Source of the DNA: Adiantum capillus-veneris
Lineage: Eukaryota > Streptophyta > Polypodiopsida > Polypodiales > Pteridaceae
NCBI GenBank assembly: GCA_014529385.2
Contig: CM043962.1
Span: forward strand, 85,682,180 to 85,746,179
Direction of reading: 5' to 3'
DNA length: 64,000 bases
A model generated the notes under the pieces. The model saw only the letters and a program-made list of their open reading frames with translations, was not told the DNA's origin and did not search any database. Made by a program: the position numbers and the translations under genes. How positions within the stretch are numbered: position 1 is the stretch's first letter; each line of letters opens with the position of its first letter. Of this stretch, positions 10,476-21,842 are shown in pieces.

Positions 10476-11190
10476 CTTCAAGCTTGAAATTATTTACTTC
10501 AAGCTTGAAATAAACCATTTTTTGTACTTTTTCCAAGGACAGTCATTTTATGAGTTATTTTAAGCCTATGAATTAAGTCAAAACTTAATTTGACCTAAAA
10601 TGTCAAGAAAAAGCAAATAATCTGAGTTTTGGCCAACTCTTGAAATTTTTACCTCAAACTGTCCTTGAGCTTACCCACTGGTTTGTACAACTTTTAAGCT
10701 TACTCTCCAGTCGGATTGAGTGGTGTGGAGTCTTTTCGTTCTATTTCTAGCCGTAGACCTGAAATTTTGCAACTTCAAATACAACTCACAATGATTCTTT
10801 CAGAGAGAGTAATGTTCTGAAATCCACCTCGGATACTGCTTACCCTACTCCTAGGTTCTCATGCAATGGGGTTATGGAAAGTGTCCACAAACACTCGTTT
10901 TCTTGTTTTTGATGGTTTTTTGAGCTTTAATCTTAAGACTTGTTTCGTCTATCAATCATTTTCAAAATCTTAATCTAGTTCTACAATCCTACAATCCTAA
11001 AGGCACTCTACAAGTACGATCACTTCCAAGCTACCTCTACACAGCAAAAGATGACGATCTTAGGCTATGCAGTTTCTAAAAGAAAGTTTTTAACTCTAGG
11101 AGATCCTAGAGGAAGTTAAAGGATAACTTCACAAGATGCTCGTATTTTTTCCTAGTTTAGGTCTCTTCGATCCCCAGCAGTTGTGACAAA
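10476..11190. other. Element B leader next to the LTR
   Basis: AT-rich, non-coding. Just inside the LTR the minus strand reads ACTGCTGGGGATCG, which resembles the GGGGAT-containing primer-binding region typical of Athila/Tat-type elements (tRNA-Asp). The match is imperfect and only tentative. A partial direct duplication (ATTTACTTCAAGCTTGAAAT) sits at 10470-10511. Confidence 0.35.
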
Positions 11191-12109
11191 TGTGGCACGG
11201 TAGTCTAACCTCACTATCCTATCTTATTGCGGATTTAGCGAGAACAACGATTAAATTGTCAATCCATGGGAAGCTGACTCAACTAGTGCATAGCGGCTAC
11301 AAGAGGTTGTCAATCTCTCAGAAAACAACAAACAACTCGAACCTAACTCAAGCTACACTCAAGTGACTGAAATCACCAAAATCCTTGATCGCTCATCGGC
11401 AAAAAAATCACATCCGTTACAGCATCAACTGACATCCCAACGTAATGAAACTTTTAGGACAAGTTTATAGGCCCTAAGAACACATGCTTATGGTCTCAAA
11501 CCCCACTTTAGGTCAAACCAAAATCATGATTATTAACAGTAGTGGATTTTTGACCTAGTCATTTTCGACCCAGAATGCACCTAAATGCTTAGCAATGATG
11601 CCCCAATACCCCGTCTATGCTTAGTTTTTTATTTTGAAGCATAAATTCCTACTTATGATGAAATTAGTCCGCGGGTTGGCGATGCAAAAAGCTATGAAAT
11701 ACTGTGATGTGTTTACGTCAATGCATAGAGCTCTTATCTGCGATTGCAATGCAACAAACGCGACTGCAATGTGACAACCGGGGAGGGAGTAGGAAGCACG
11801 AGAAGGAGAGAAGTGAGCGTCGTTAGCTCACGCTGTGTATCTCATTATCCAAAACTTACAAAGAACTTACAAAAATTGGTTTTTATACCTTAGCCAAAGT
11901 TTTTGGTGGTCAAAACTAATAATCTGGGAGCTTTACCTAAAGATAGGTAATGACAAGTTGATACAATCTGGAAGCTTGTAATCCCGACTCATCAATTACA
12001 AGGTTTATCCAAAAAATTAGAGTTACAATATTCACGATTTATCAAAAATAATAAGTGTTTTTACAATAAGAGCTCCGAAAAATGGTATCATGTTAGCTTG
12101 CTGCTAACA
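11191..12109 (-). repeat. LTR of element B
   Basis: On the minus strand it runs from TGTTAGCAG to GTGCCACA (919 bp). It matches the element D LTR in several places: the core promoter (GGCTAAGGTATAAAAACC against GGCTGAGGTATATAAGCC), the phrase ATTTCAGTCACTTG in U5, and GTTCTCGCTA near the end. It directly abuts the chromovirus fragment that begins near 12113, which suggests insertion into that element. Confidence 0.65.
11880..11890 (-). promoter_or_regulatory. TATA box of element B LTR
   Basis: The minus strand reads GGTATAAAAACC. It lies at the same relative place as GGTATATAAGCC in the element D LTR and the flanks are conserved, which supports it as the core promoter. Confidence 0.6.
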
Positions 12110-12112
12110 ATA

Positions 12113-13158
12113 AGAATACAGGAAATGGACGATAGTAGACAGGTTCAGTAAACAAGCTCATTTTATACCTGTCAAAAAGACTATCAAAGCCCATCAAATG
12201 GCAACCCTCTTCATTTCACAAATCTTCAAGTACCATGGCTTGCCAATGTTCATAGTGTCGGATAGAGATCCTAGAATGACCAATAGTTTCTGGAAGCGTC
12301 TCTTTGAGAATTTAGGGACAAGGATAAATTTCTCTTCGGCCTATCACCCACAAACGGATGGCCAAAGTGAAATAGCTAACCTAACAATTCTTGACTACTA
12401 AAAGCCTATGTAACGGAAGTAGATCAAAGGTCCCAATGGGAGAAGTACTTACCCTTAGTGGAGTATACCTACAATAACACTGTGCATACTTCCATGGGAA
12501 AAGAACCTTTTGAGGTAATTGAGGGAAGATCAAAAAGTCCCTTGCTACTTAAAGTACACGGGAAGATCTTCACTGCAGATGAGTATAGCTAGGACCTACA
12601 AGAATCTTTCCAAAAGATTAAGGATGCTATCTCTATCTCATAGCAAAGGCAAAAGGCTACTGCTAATAAGAACAGAAGAGCCCAAGCCTTTAAAGAAAAT
12701 GATTGGGTCTTACTTAAATTTCCCGAGGCTCGATTAAGGCACACGATGGGCAAGAATCCTACAGGACACCAAAAGTACTATGCTAAGTTAGCAAAAAGGT
12801 ACTATGGTCCCTTCCAGATTCTTAGGCAATCAATGAGATGGCCTATCAACTCAAGTTGCCCAGCCATTGGCTCATACACAATGCTTTCCATGTGAGCCTA
12901 CTAAAGCCTTACAAAGGAGAGCCACCTCAGGAACCAACTATTGAAGACCCACCGGAGATCGAGGACCAAGAAGAGGTGATGCAGCCCGAGTCCATTCTTC
13001 GACATGAAGACAAGGTATTAAGAGGCGGTAAGACTATCCGAAGATATCTTATTAAGTTTAAGAATTATTCTTTTGAAGATGCTAGATGGATGCAAGGCAT
13101 ACAATTAAAGGATAACCTAAACCTTGTCAATGCCTACAATGCTTCCCTAGAGTAAGCA
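12113..13158 (+). pseudogene. Chromovirus integrase C-half with chromodomain (element C)
   Basis: The plus-strand frame starts in the integrase core (WTIVDRFSKQAHF, KYHGLPMFIVSDRD, YHPQTDGQSE) and continues after a TAA at 12399 in another frame with LPLVEYTYNN and KRYYGPFQIL (GPY/F module). It ends at 12838-13155 with NAFHVSLLKPY, then PESILRHEDKVLRGG and YLIKFKNYSFEDARW. The last block has the chromodomain pattern that places the element among Ty3 chromoviruses, where it targets integration to particular chromatin. There are several stops and frameshifts. The N-terminal half of Pol is absent. The left edge meets the element B LTR. Confidence 0.8.
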
Positions 13159-13508
13159 AATGTACAAATGTTAAAAATGAACAAAGTTTTTGTCTTATAA
13201 GACTGTCTTTTTCTTTATTGAGCACAAATGTGAAGTAGTATGCATGCTTAGATCAAGTTTGCGGAGACGACGCCTCCCAAACACCAAGTAGAGCTTGTCA
13301 GTCTACTATGCAAGATTGATACAACTAATGTGCAGATATGCTTGCGGCAGCTTAGGCTCTCAAGCGCCAAATGGACTAGTCATCCATTCTGGACCGATGT
13401 CGTAGGGTAACATAGGGATCCTCTACCCGCTAGAAAAAGGACTAATAAATAGGCTTTATCTTCTCTACCCCATAGTCGAGGATGACTATGATTTCAAGAG
13501 AGAGGTAA
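13159..13508 (+). other. 3' untranslated region and polypurine tract of element C
   Basis: Non-coding sequence from the chromodomain stop to the LTR. It ends with AAGAGAGAGG at 13495-13505, which fits a polypurine tract priming plus-strand synthesis immediately before the TGTCATAAT LTR start. Confidence 0.6.
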
Positions 13509-15056
13509 TGTCATAATAACTAATATATAATCCTCCTAAATGATTTTCTCATGTTAAACTGATCATTTAATATGGAGAAGTGCCAGGGGAGAAAAATCTA
13601 GACTATTGGTTAAGGTGTCAAACCGGCCACAGTAGGGATCCAAAGGAGGGAAAATAGGGATCCAAAGGGGGCCCATCTGCAAAAGAGCAATGTGCAACAA
13701 TGGGCTTTAAAAGACCCTAAGGTTTAGCCCAACAAGACTTCCAAAATGCTACGGTTCCAAAATTCAAAGGTTATGTCCAAAGGTCAAACACTAGGAAAAT
13801 TGGATGCTTTGTGTGTGATCAAAAAGTCTTCAAAGAATCCTAAATAGGAGGGGGCAAGCTCTGGAAGTAGGGTATGAGAGAGAAACACACACACACGTAC
13901 ACTCACAAGCTTCTGTACACAATGGGAATGAGTGGCACATGTCAGCTCCCTAGCCCTGATGCCCACAAGGTGTACTCAAATCCTATTGGATGGCCATGGA
14001 GGTTGACCAATGAGAAGATAGATTAAATCTAGTTTAATTAAATTAAAAAAACTTAATAAAAGAACCAATAGGAATTAAGCTCTTTAGAAGACTATTGGAC
14101 TGTCTCCCAAGGGATCCAATGAGAATTCAGCAGCCCAATGGCATGCCTGATTCCTATTGGCCAGGAGACAAAGGGGTCCAATGAGAGTTTAGTTGCATTA
14201 ATTAATTACCGAAAGCTCTCACAAAAGGGGAAAGGGGGACACATGTCAAAATTCTATCACTTATGCTCTTGAAATTTCATTGGCTAAGCTTGGAGAGGTC
14301 CAATAGGGTGTGAGCATGAGCAAATAGCGAGGGGTCGACCAAGAGAGAGAGGGGGCTAATTTTATCAAGGAATTATTGCATACACACTCACACTAACTCA
14401 TGTGTGGAGTAAGAAGACTCTCTCTCTCCTTCTCAAGCTTTAATGGAAAGCTTATCGCCTACTCCAAGCTTGTGAGAAGAGAGGCCTACACCAACAACTC
14501 TTGTCTTTGTGATGCAAATCCAACCAAGAGCCAAGCTTCAATGCATGCTCATCTCCTCTATCATGATAATTAATAAGGTAAACTATGCTAATATGAGTGA
14601 TTATGTGAGGAGATGTACATCTTTCTCATAAGACTACTCCTTCTTCCTCTCAATCTACTCTCATACCCCGCTAGGTCTCACCATCTTTGAAGGTGTGGTC
14701 TTGGGTCTGAGACCGTGAGGGAATTGATGTTGTGTTTGATGAGTGTTTTACTTAGTGCTTGAAGTTTCCATCTTCATAGCACTAGCTAGTATTGAAGGAA
14801 CACAAAGAATTGTATTGTAAAATGTCTCTCTCGATGGGAGAAACCATAATACAAAGCCTTTTGGAGGGGGGACCGGCTCCATGTAAATATGGTCCTCAAC
14901 TGTTGTCAATTGCTTAATTTCTCTCTATTTTGAAGTATTGTTCATGCTATCTAACTAGGTGTTATACTTTTTGTTGCTCTCTCTCCACCCAAGCACTCTT
15001 GTTATTCTCATTAGGAAACTAGTCTAATATGCTCACTATGTTCATGCTATTTTACA
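13509..15056 (+). repeat. 3' LTR of chromovirus C
   Basis: It begins TGTCATAATAAC right after the polypurine tract, a common chromovirus LTR start. The right end is not defined by a second copy. The sequence runs to the LINE that begins near 15060-15080. It includes a CCAAT-box cluster, short (CA)n and (CT)n tracts and no gene. At about 1.5 kb it is long but in range for plant Ty3 LTRs. Confidence 0.55.
13985..14304. promoter_or_regulatory. Cluster of ten CCAAT boxes in the chromovirus C LTR
   Basis: CCAAT or ATTGG occurs at 13985, 14007, 14065, 14094, 14116, 14135, 14156, 14178, 14279 and 14300. Six are CCAAT and four ATTGG, often extended to CCAATGAG or CCTATTGG. CCAAT boxes bind NF-Y, and their position in the U3 part of an LTR suggests an enhancer. 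Confidence 0.55.
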
Positions 15057-16004
15057 CTACACACAAGTTACTAGGCCATTAAATGTTACATTACAAATAG
15101 TGACATCTTCAATGCCTTCTTCTAGCATAAAGTCAAGTACCATTTGTTCCAATTGATTGATGCATAGACCAAAGAGATTTGGTGACAACGGCGGACATCC
15201 TTGTTTGACCCCAATAGTGCTTACAAGAATTCCTAAAATTCCTCTTCCCATGTGCAATTGACAAATCACCTTCTCATAGATTCGAGAAACCGCAAGCATA
15301 AACTCACTTGGAACTTGGAGTTCTTCCATCCTTCTCCACAAATTGTTATGTCGAATCATATCAAAAGCTTTCTTAAAGTCCACAAAACAACACTACAATC
15401 ACTTGCTTTTCAACCGAATTTCCTCCATGAGAACACGAAGAGTGACAAGATGATCAATGGTGCTATGGCATCGACAAAAACCCGCTTGTTCTTCCACACG
15501 CTTGTCATTCACTTTAGCCCAATCACTCAATTTCATCTTTATTATGCACCCAAACAACTTTGCTATAAGAGACCCAATCATTATAGTATAGTAGTTGTTT
15601 ACAATCTCTCGTCCATTTGATCATCTCTGGCTTGATACCTTAAAGATCTCCCGCTTTGCGAGTGACCAACTTTTCAAGTACACTGCATACATCATTAATA
15701 GTAAAAAAAGAGGGCATACATGAGAGTGAACCATAAAATGGATGAATTTTTTTTTAGCGTTTGCTTGCTCAGATAATTGCCTAAAATGTTTGTACATATC
15801 CACAAGACTAAAGATACCAAAATTCTCAACCCACTTGTCCCTCAAGTTTCTCCAAAATCTTCCATATACATGTGCCTTTTCTTGGACTTGAAATATTTGT
15901 TGCTTTACTTCCCATCTTCTTCTCTTCTTTTGAATCAATGCCTTGTATGTATCCAAATGACTTTGATAATTGTCTTTGTCCATAGTTGCATCAAGCTTTA
16001 TCAA
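15057..16004 (-). pseudogene. LINE ORF2 fragment: linker and reverse transcriptase (L-A)
   Basis: The pieces 16004-15621, 15581-15399 and 15383-15057 together give the linker WEVKQQIFQVQEKAH and the RT blocks NDKRVEEQAGFCR, DFKKAFDMIRHNNLW and GVKQGCPPLSPNLFGLCINQ. This is the non-LTR RT layout. RT with a preceding APE endonuclease copies LINE RNA at a nick in the target. Frameshifts separate the blocks and the catalytic YADD is not reached. Confidence 0.8.
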
Positions 16005-16770
16005 GGACTTTCAAGCATCTTGACATTCTTTATCAAACCACCTTTTATGTGATCTATCTTTGTTGGTACCATGGAGATGCTTCATGGCAAAGCATTCTCG
16101 GCACAATAATAAGTAACTTTCTTGAAAGGTTCCCATTTAGTTTCCAATGGTGATTTATATTGAAGCTTTTTCATTCATAACTTTTGCTCAACCATTTCAG
16201 TGTACATTGGTGCCCATTTGAAATCAATACTTAGTGATAATTTCTCTTCCCTTTGGCTGAGATTATCAAGCTTAGTTGCTTCTCCTCAACCACAAGTAGC
16301 CTTAGTGTTCCATTCTCCATTGCAAGTGCCCATAAGTCTTCGCCTTGTTTGTTTACGGTCTCTTGCAACGATACCAAGTATGCCATGATTATGGTTTCGG
16401 ATGTCGTTGGTTGGGTGGTTGTGTTACTATCTCCACACTTAGGATATTTTTGATCATTTTCGACAATGGTTGTGAACCTTGTTGAAGAAGAAGAACTCTT
16501 GTGAGTTCCGGAAGACATTGTATGTAAAATAAAAGCCTATGATGTCAAAAATGCAAAAAATTGTCAACTTTCATGAACCTGTTCACTTCAAAAATGTTTC
16601 TACAAAAAATCCTTCCATAACTCTAAAAATTCATGTCTTTACATTTATGCATAGAGGGTATCGTGATCTTCGATTGAGGATATAGATCACCCAAATCAGA
16701 GTTCGGATGAAAAAGTTATGATCAAAAGAGTGAACTATTGTTTATTAGGTCAACAAACGGCTGCATTGGG
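15080..16770 (-). mobile_element. LINE copy L-A, internally deleted and 3'-truncated
   Basis: In minus-strand order there is a 5' leader (16770-16519, matching 39047-39246 of copy L-F), an ORF1 fragment from the ATG at 16518 (MSSGTHKSSSSSTRF), a jump to the end of the endonuclease region, a linker (LDATMDKDNYQSHL), the RT N-part, and RT to the GVKQGC motif near 15200. The copy stops near 15080, where the chromovirus LTR ends. The lost parts are most of ORF1, the endonuclease and everything after the RT palm. The ordinary LINE defect is 5' truncation; here the 3' end is missing. Confidence 0.75.
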
Positions 16771-16794
16771 GGGGGGTGGAGGGAGAGGGAGTGA

Positions 16795-17040
<246 letters not shown>

Positions 17041-17575
17041 GATTTTATTATCGTCCTCGGAGGTCAAATATGACCTATGGGACCAAAGATACATGTGATG
17101 TAGTATGTGTATGACTAATGAGTGACTCTCAATGCTTCAAAATTATGGCGATGGGAGTCACAATCTCGGGGGGTGCACTATATTATCATGTTAATGTATA
17201 ACGTGAGTTCGAAAGGAGGGGTTTTAAAATGCAAAAAATTTAGGCAATTTAACAGAGATACAATAAAATAAGGGTTTTTTAAATTCAATTTTGGAAAAAA
17301 ATACTAAAATAAGGGGTCATTTTATTCATTCAGACATGTTAAAAGAGGGGTTTTTTTAATACCCCATGAACGCACGTATATAGGGGGGTACTGAATGGTG
17401 AACCCCCGGAGGTCACAATGGACATCCCACACTGTGGCTGGGAGAGGAAAGTGTGTAGGTCTAAGTCATGGCTGAAAATGTGAGAGAAGCAAGTTCGGAT
17501 GTGACCAAAAGTTGAGCACTCTAGTAGTGTGTGGTACTCAGACTCTTGACCTTGCAGTGAGCATAATGTGCACAG

Positions 17576-18085
17576 TCAATTTAACTCCTCTCCATTTCCT
17601 GAACTCCTTGTCTCGTATCGAAGGGAATGGGAGCTAAGCCAAATGGTTGTGATAGTGTGTATCACCGACAAGGGGATAGGCTCAAGCATATAAGTGTGGG
17701 TACGGTTTTCTCTTTGAGCGAAAAACATGGTTTTGTAGTTGGGGGCAATATGGGTGATGTAATGTATGAAGCGTAACCCACCGGATTTCTCCCAAGCCGT
17801 AATACACTGACGTTGTAGAAAAGCTTCATACACTTGGGAGTCAATTAAAGCATCATGTAGAAAGTGTAATGCATAACATCTCCCAAACCACTTCTTTATA
17901 TCTCGCATCCATCCCGTGCTCAAGATCTTGCTTTTATGCATCTTTTGACCTTTTTTGCTTGCTTCCCATGCAATTGTAGGAAGTCGATGTGAGGGGTTTT
18001 GACGCATCTTCATCATGTACTCCACAACCCTTTCCATGGCCACAACCACAATTAGAAGAGATCCCGACTTAAGAAGTAGGAGCAT
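17576..18085 (-). pseudogene. LINE ORF2 C-terminal region (L-B)
   Basis: The open stretch after RT contains HKSKILSTGWMRDIKKWFG, LHFLHDALIDSQVYEAF and RENRTHTYMLEPIPL. It corresponds to the C-termini in copies L-D (28073-28402) and L-E (37609-38094). Beyond it, in the copies' 3' part, a C-x2-C followed by E-x3-H-x4-C pattern is recognisable (about 28480-28530 and 38240-38290), like the zinc-finger tails of plant LINE proteins. The frame is broken at both ends. Confidence 0.6.
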
Positions 18086-18148
18086 CTATAGTGTTTGTGT
18101 CTTAACTTGGAAAAAGTTTGTAAGAAAGCCCTTTTGGACATTCTCAAA

Positions 18149-18886
18149 CTATTTCCAAGTATACTTTGAGATGCTCTCGCCCCACAATTCAACTTCATAA
18201 AGAAGAAGTGGTGTCACCAATGCATCAAAAAGATACTTCTTGAGAGCCCAACACTTGATGTTTCTCGCATTACACATGTTCTCAAATGCATAGTATGCTC
18301 TCTTTCCCACTTCCAAATGACACATAGCACATTCATGCCACTTGTGATTGGACGTAACCTCAAGGCCAAGGTACTTAAATCTCTCAACAACTTCAAGTGT
18401 CTCATTTTTGTACACAATGCATGGATTCTCCTTATACTTGGTTTTCACAAGCATAAACTTTGTTTTGGATTCATTCACAATCAGCACACTATGCAAGAAA
18501 ATGTTCTCAAGGACAACCATAAGCTTTTTTGCATCTTCTAAAGTGTGTGCTAGAAGCCCTACATCATCCGCATACAACAAATGCATGATTACCACATTGC
18601 AAATAGTGAAATCTTCAGTGCCTTCTTCTTGCATAAAGTCAAGTACCATTTGTTCCAATTGATTGATGCATAGACCAAAGAGAGTTGGTGACAACGGACA
18701 TCCTTGTTTAACCCCAATAGTGCTTACAAAAATTCCTGAAATTCCTCTTCCCATGCACAATTGATAAATTGCCTTCTCATAGATTCGAGAAACCACAAGC
18801 ATAAACTCACTTGGCACTTGGAGTTCTTCCATCCTTCTCCACAAATTGTTATGTGGAATCATCAAAAGCTTTCTTAAAGTCCACAA
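18149..18886 (-). pseudogene. LINE reverse transcriptase domain (L-B)
   Basis: A continuous 245-codon frame carrying RT blocks: RRMEELQVPSEFML, GVKQGCPLSPTLFGLCINQL, the catalytic YADD in LLYADDVGLLAHTLEDAKK, then NESKTKFMLVK and the thumb FKYLGLEV. YADD is the usual non-LTR RT active site. Upstream RT blocks (VKPLHKGGDVQKVNNYRTIM, 19201-18911) lie in another frame, so the ORF2 is broken. The order linker-RT-YADD-thumb-C-terminal region is complete. Confidence 0.9.
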
Positions 18887-19613
18887 AACACCAATACAAA
18901 TGCTTGCCTTTCAACCGACTTTCCTCCATGAGAACACAAAAAGTGACAAGATGATCAATGGTGATATGACATCGATGAAAACCCGCTTGTCCTTTTGCAC
19001 GCTTGTCATTCTCTTCAGCCAAACACTCAATTCCATCTCCATTATGCACCCAAACAACTTTGCTATAAGAGACCCAATCATTATAGTTCGGTAGTTGTTT
19101 ACTTTCTGTACATCCCCTCCTTTATGCAAAGGTTTAACCCAATTAGTACTCCAATCATAACACATAACATGTTTAAGTGCAAGGTTGAGCAGATCACACA
19201 TCCACTCATGGTTGGGTAAAATCTCCCGTCCATTTGATCATCTCCGGCTTGATACCTTAAAGATCTCCCTCTTTGCGAGTAGCCAACTTTTCAAGCACAC
19301 TGCATATATCCTTAATAGTAAAAAATGAGGTCATACATGGGAATGAACCATAAAATAGATTTTTTTCAGCGTTTGCTTGCTCAGATAATTTCCTAAAATG
19401 TGTGCATATCCACAAGACTCAAGTTACCCAAATCTCAACCCGCTTGTCCCTCAAGTTTCTCCAAAATCTTCCATATGCATGTGCCTTTTCTTGAACTTGA
19501 AAATTTTGTTGCTTTACTTCCCATCTTCTTCTCTTCTTTTGAATCAATGCCTTGTATGTATACAAATGACCTTGATAGTTTTCTTTGTCCATAGTTGCAT
19601 CAAGCTTTATCAA
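18849..19613 (-). pseudogene. LINE ORF2 linker and RT N-terminal part (L-B)
   Basis: Frames 19613-19419, 19201-18911 and 19049-18849 encode the linker (LDATMDKENYQGHL, RRWEVKQQNFQVQEKAHAYG) and the first RT blocks (WVKPLHKGGDVQKVNNYRTI, GSLIAKLFGCIMEMELS). Frameshifts divide them. They align with L-A and L-C. Confidence 0.75.
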
Positions 19614-19816
19614 GGACTTTTGAGCATCTTGACATTCTTTATCAAACCACCTTTTGTGTCATCTATCTTTGTTGGTACCATGGAGATGCTTCATGGCAAA
19701 GCATTCTTCAGCACAAGAACAAATAACTTTCTTGAAAGCTTCCCAATTAGTTTCCTATGGTGCATCCATATGGAAATTTTTTCATCCATAACTTTTGCTC
19801 AACCATTTTAATCTAC

Positions 19817-19821
19817 ATTGG
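19817..19821. repeat. Left target-site duplication of the copia element (ATTGG)
   Basis: ATTGG immediately before the 5' LTR equals ATTGG at 25375-25379 immediately after the 3' LTR. Five bases is the usual copia duplication length. Confidence 0.95.
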
Positions 19822-20013
19822 TGTTGGGGTATAAAGCCCAATGTGGTCGCCCACGTAAGTGGGCGGGCCACCAGGAATGTACACATATTCTTTTGTTAAA
19901 ACCTAATAAGAACTCACTATGCTCTACACATTACAGTAGAGCGATTTCACCATATCGTCGTGCTCTTCTTCTCGCACTCTCTCTCGCGTCACACTTCCGC
20001 TCGTACTCCTTCA
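19822..20013 (+). repeat. 5' LTR of copia element
   Basis: 192 bp, TGTTGGGG to CTCCTTCA. It includes TATAAAG at 19830-19836 and a CTCTCTCTC stretch near the end. Compared with the 3' LTR it has seven substitutions and no indels. Confidence 0.95.
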
Positions 20014-20015
20014 AC

Positions 20016-20027
20016 TGGTATCAGAGC
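20016..20027 (+). promoter_or_regulatory. Primer-binding site of copia element
   Basis: TGGTATCAGAGC, complementary to the initiator tRNA-Met 3' end, two bases after the LTR. Confidence 0.95.
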
Positions 20028-21113
20028 TCAGATTGAGGCTCGGGGTAGCACTCCACGAGGCTAGAGTCACCAGCTCAGATTGGAGTGAAATTCGACAGGC
20101 GAAGACACAGCCCCAAATCCTGTGGGCAAGCCCGAAGGGCTTGGTGTTCTCAGAATTTCATTCTGAGGGCATCTCGGCCACCGTTCGGCTTCGACAAAGG
20201 TGTGCGTAGGCCATTTTCGACTACGTGGTCTCGGCGGGTGCAGATCCGACTCTGCAAATTTGGGGTTTTTCGGCCTACGACTGCAGGTGCTGAGGATATC
20301 GACACTCCCAGAGTGTTGATTTGTGGTTGTCTACACATCGAAGGACGGCTCGCAGTTCTTGGAGGCGTGTCACATACGACACGGGCGCATCTACACACAG
20401 ACTGTAGGCGACATCCACTAGTTCATCAAGTAGCTTGTGTTTGCTGCTTGATATTCCAGATTTCATCCTGACATTGCAGGTACTTCCACATGGAATGTAT
20501 TGTCAGAGATGATGTATGTTTGTTGAGAGTTTGTTGGCTGTGAGTCACGCAGCAAACAACCACCGCAGCAGTTACAGCATATAGTGGGAAATTTGTGGAT
20601 GTATGACTTTGTGGGAAGTCTATGTACAGTCAGATTTACTGCAGCCTTTGTTGAGGGTCGAGTCAGGTTTTATTGAGCTGGGGGATTCTCGAATGTTGAG
20701 ATCCTTTTCGGGATACAGGTCTTGGAGCCATCCCTCGAGCACCCTTAGATAGGCAGCTAGGATGTATTGACTGTGAGTTAGACAGTTGGGATTGCATCTT
20801 TGCTTTACTGCCGTTGAGGCATTGTCACAGTCTATGCTTACAAGACAGTGACAGGACAGTGAGAAACAGTACAGGTGCAGGACAGGTTTACCCGCAGCTT
20901 ACAGTGTTAGAGAGACAATGTTTTTTGAGTTGTTTTTTGGTCTTTTTTTTTAGTACACCAGAGCCATTTTACAAAGGAGACTCTGTCGAAATTTATGCAG
21001 AATCTGAAGCTTTCTTGGTTCATTTGACAGGTTGATATTGGTTCAGAGATCAGTTTACAGGGGAAACTCTGCCGAATTTTTCCCAGGAAAGTAAACCACT
21101 GTGAAGCGTAGCT
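20028..21113 (+). other. Untranslated leader of the copia element
   Basis: About 1.1 kb between the primer-binding site and the gag ATG, without a convincing ORF. This is long for a copia leader. The frames in it share no motif with Gag, and the stretch is likely non-coding. Confidence 0.5.
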
Positions 21114-21842
21114 ATGGCTGGATCACAGGACACTGCTCTTTACAATATCAAGAAGCTGGATGGAACCAATTTCCCATTGTGGAAGAAGCAGATTTGGCAC
21201 GTGTTGGTACAAAAGACGCAGATAAAACCTATAAAGCTCAAGGGGATAAAACCAGAAGATATGGACGAAGATGAATGGAGCGAAATGGATGAATTGGCAC
21301 TTTCTACCATTATGCTGACTTTGGCAGAAAGCGTTTACTTCAATGTAGCAGATGAGATGTCGGCTTATCAAGCATGGTTAAAGCTGAGTGATCTTTATGA
21401 GAAGTAGAGTGCAGCTTCACAGGTATGCTGGCTTAAGAAGCTTGTTGACTTGAAGATGAAAGAAGGGACACCTATGTCCAATCATCTAAATGAATTCAAC
21501 ACAATCTACAGTCAGTTGTCAGCTCAAGGTGTCAAGTTTGATGAACCTGTTAGAGCTATGTTCCTGTTGATCACATTGCCGGAAAGTTGGGACACTTTTC
21601 GCACAGCTTTGAGTAATTCTGCACCTCCAAATGGTTTGAACATAGCAGGTGTAGAAGGAAGTCTGCTTACTGAAGAAACCAATAGAAAGACAATGGACAA
21701 AGGCAAAGGAACAGCCTTATTTGTCAGGGGAAGGACCAAAGAAAAGTACAAAGGTTGAAAGAGGAATCAGTCTCGTAGCAAGTCCCGCAGTGCTAAAGGC
21801 AAGAGTGACATAGAATGCTACCATTGTGGCAAGAAGGGTCAC
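21114..21842 (+). pseudogene. Copia Gag with zinc knuckle
   Basis: Starts at ATG 21114 (MAGSQDTALYNIKKLDGTNF). The plant copia Gag landmarks LDGTNFPLWKKQI, then LKMKEGTPMSNHLNEF and LITLPESWDTFRTAL are present. A basic tail leads into a canonical zinc knuckle, CYHCGKKGHMKRDC, near 21814. Stops at 21405 (TAG) and 21756 (TGA) interrupt it, but the frame is unchanged throughout. Gag would form the particle and bind element RNA. Confidence 0.92.

Larger units (their letters stand above)
7865..12109 (-). mobile_element. Element B: truncated Ty3-type retrotransposon, relative of element D
   Basis: In minus-strand order there is an LTR (12109-11191), a leader of about 2.2 kb containing a palindrome array, and the N-terminal part of gag, which stops being recognisable near 7890. 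The Gag N-terminus matches the first part of element D Gag, the LTR core promoter is nearly the same, and the palindrome array has the same period as that of element D. Everything from mid-gag onward, including pol and the second LTR, is missing. Confidence 0.7.
17041..19816 (-). mobile_element. LINE copy L-B, 3' part (interrupted by the copia element)
   Basis: This is the best LINE copy here. On the minus strand it runs from the linker (19810) through RT (19200-18149), a C-terminal region (18085-17576) and a 3' UTR to 17041, where the sense strand reads GATAATAAAATCTATATATC followed by TCTCTC. The 5' continuation (endonuclease end) is on the other side of the copia element at 25375-25640. 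The copia target duplication ATTGG lies within the LINE phrase TACATTGGTGCCC, which is uninterrupted in L-A (16203) and L-C (26399). Confidence 0.85.

Noticed and set aside
20085-20471. 128-codon ORF in the copia leader
   Set aside because: No copia Gag motif. The real gag start with LDGTNF is at 21114, and the opposite strand is equally open here.
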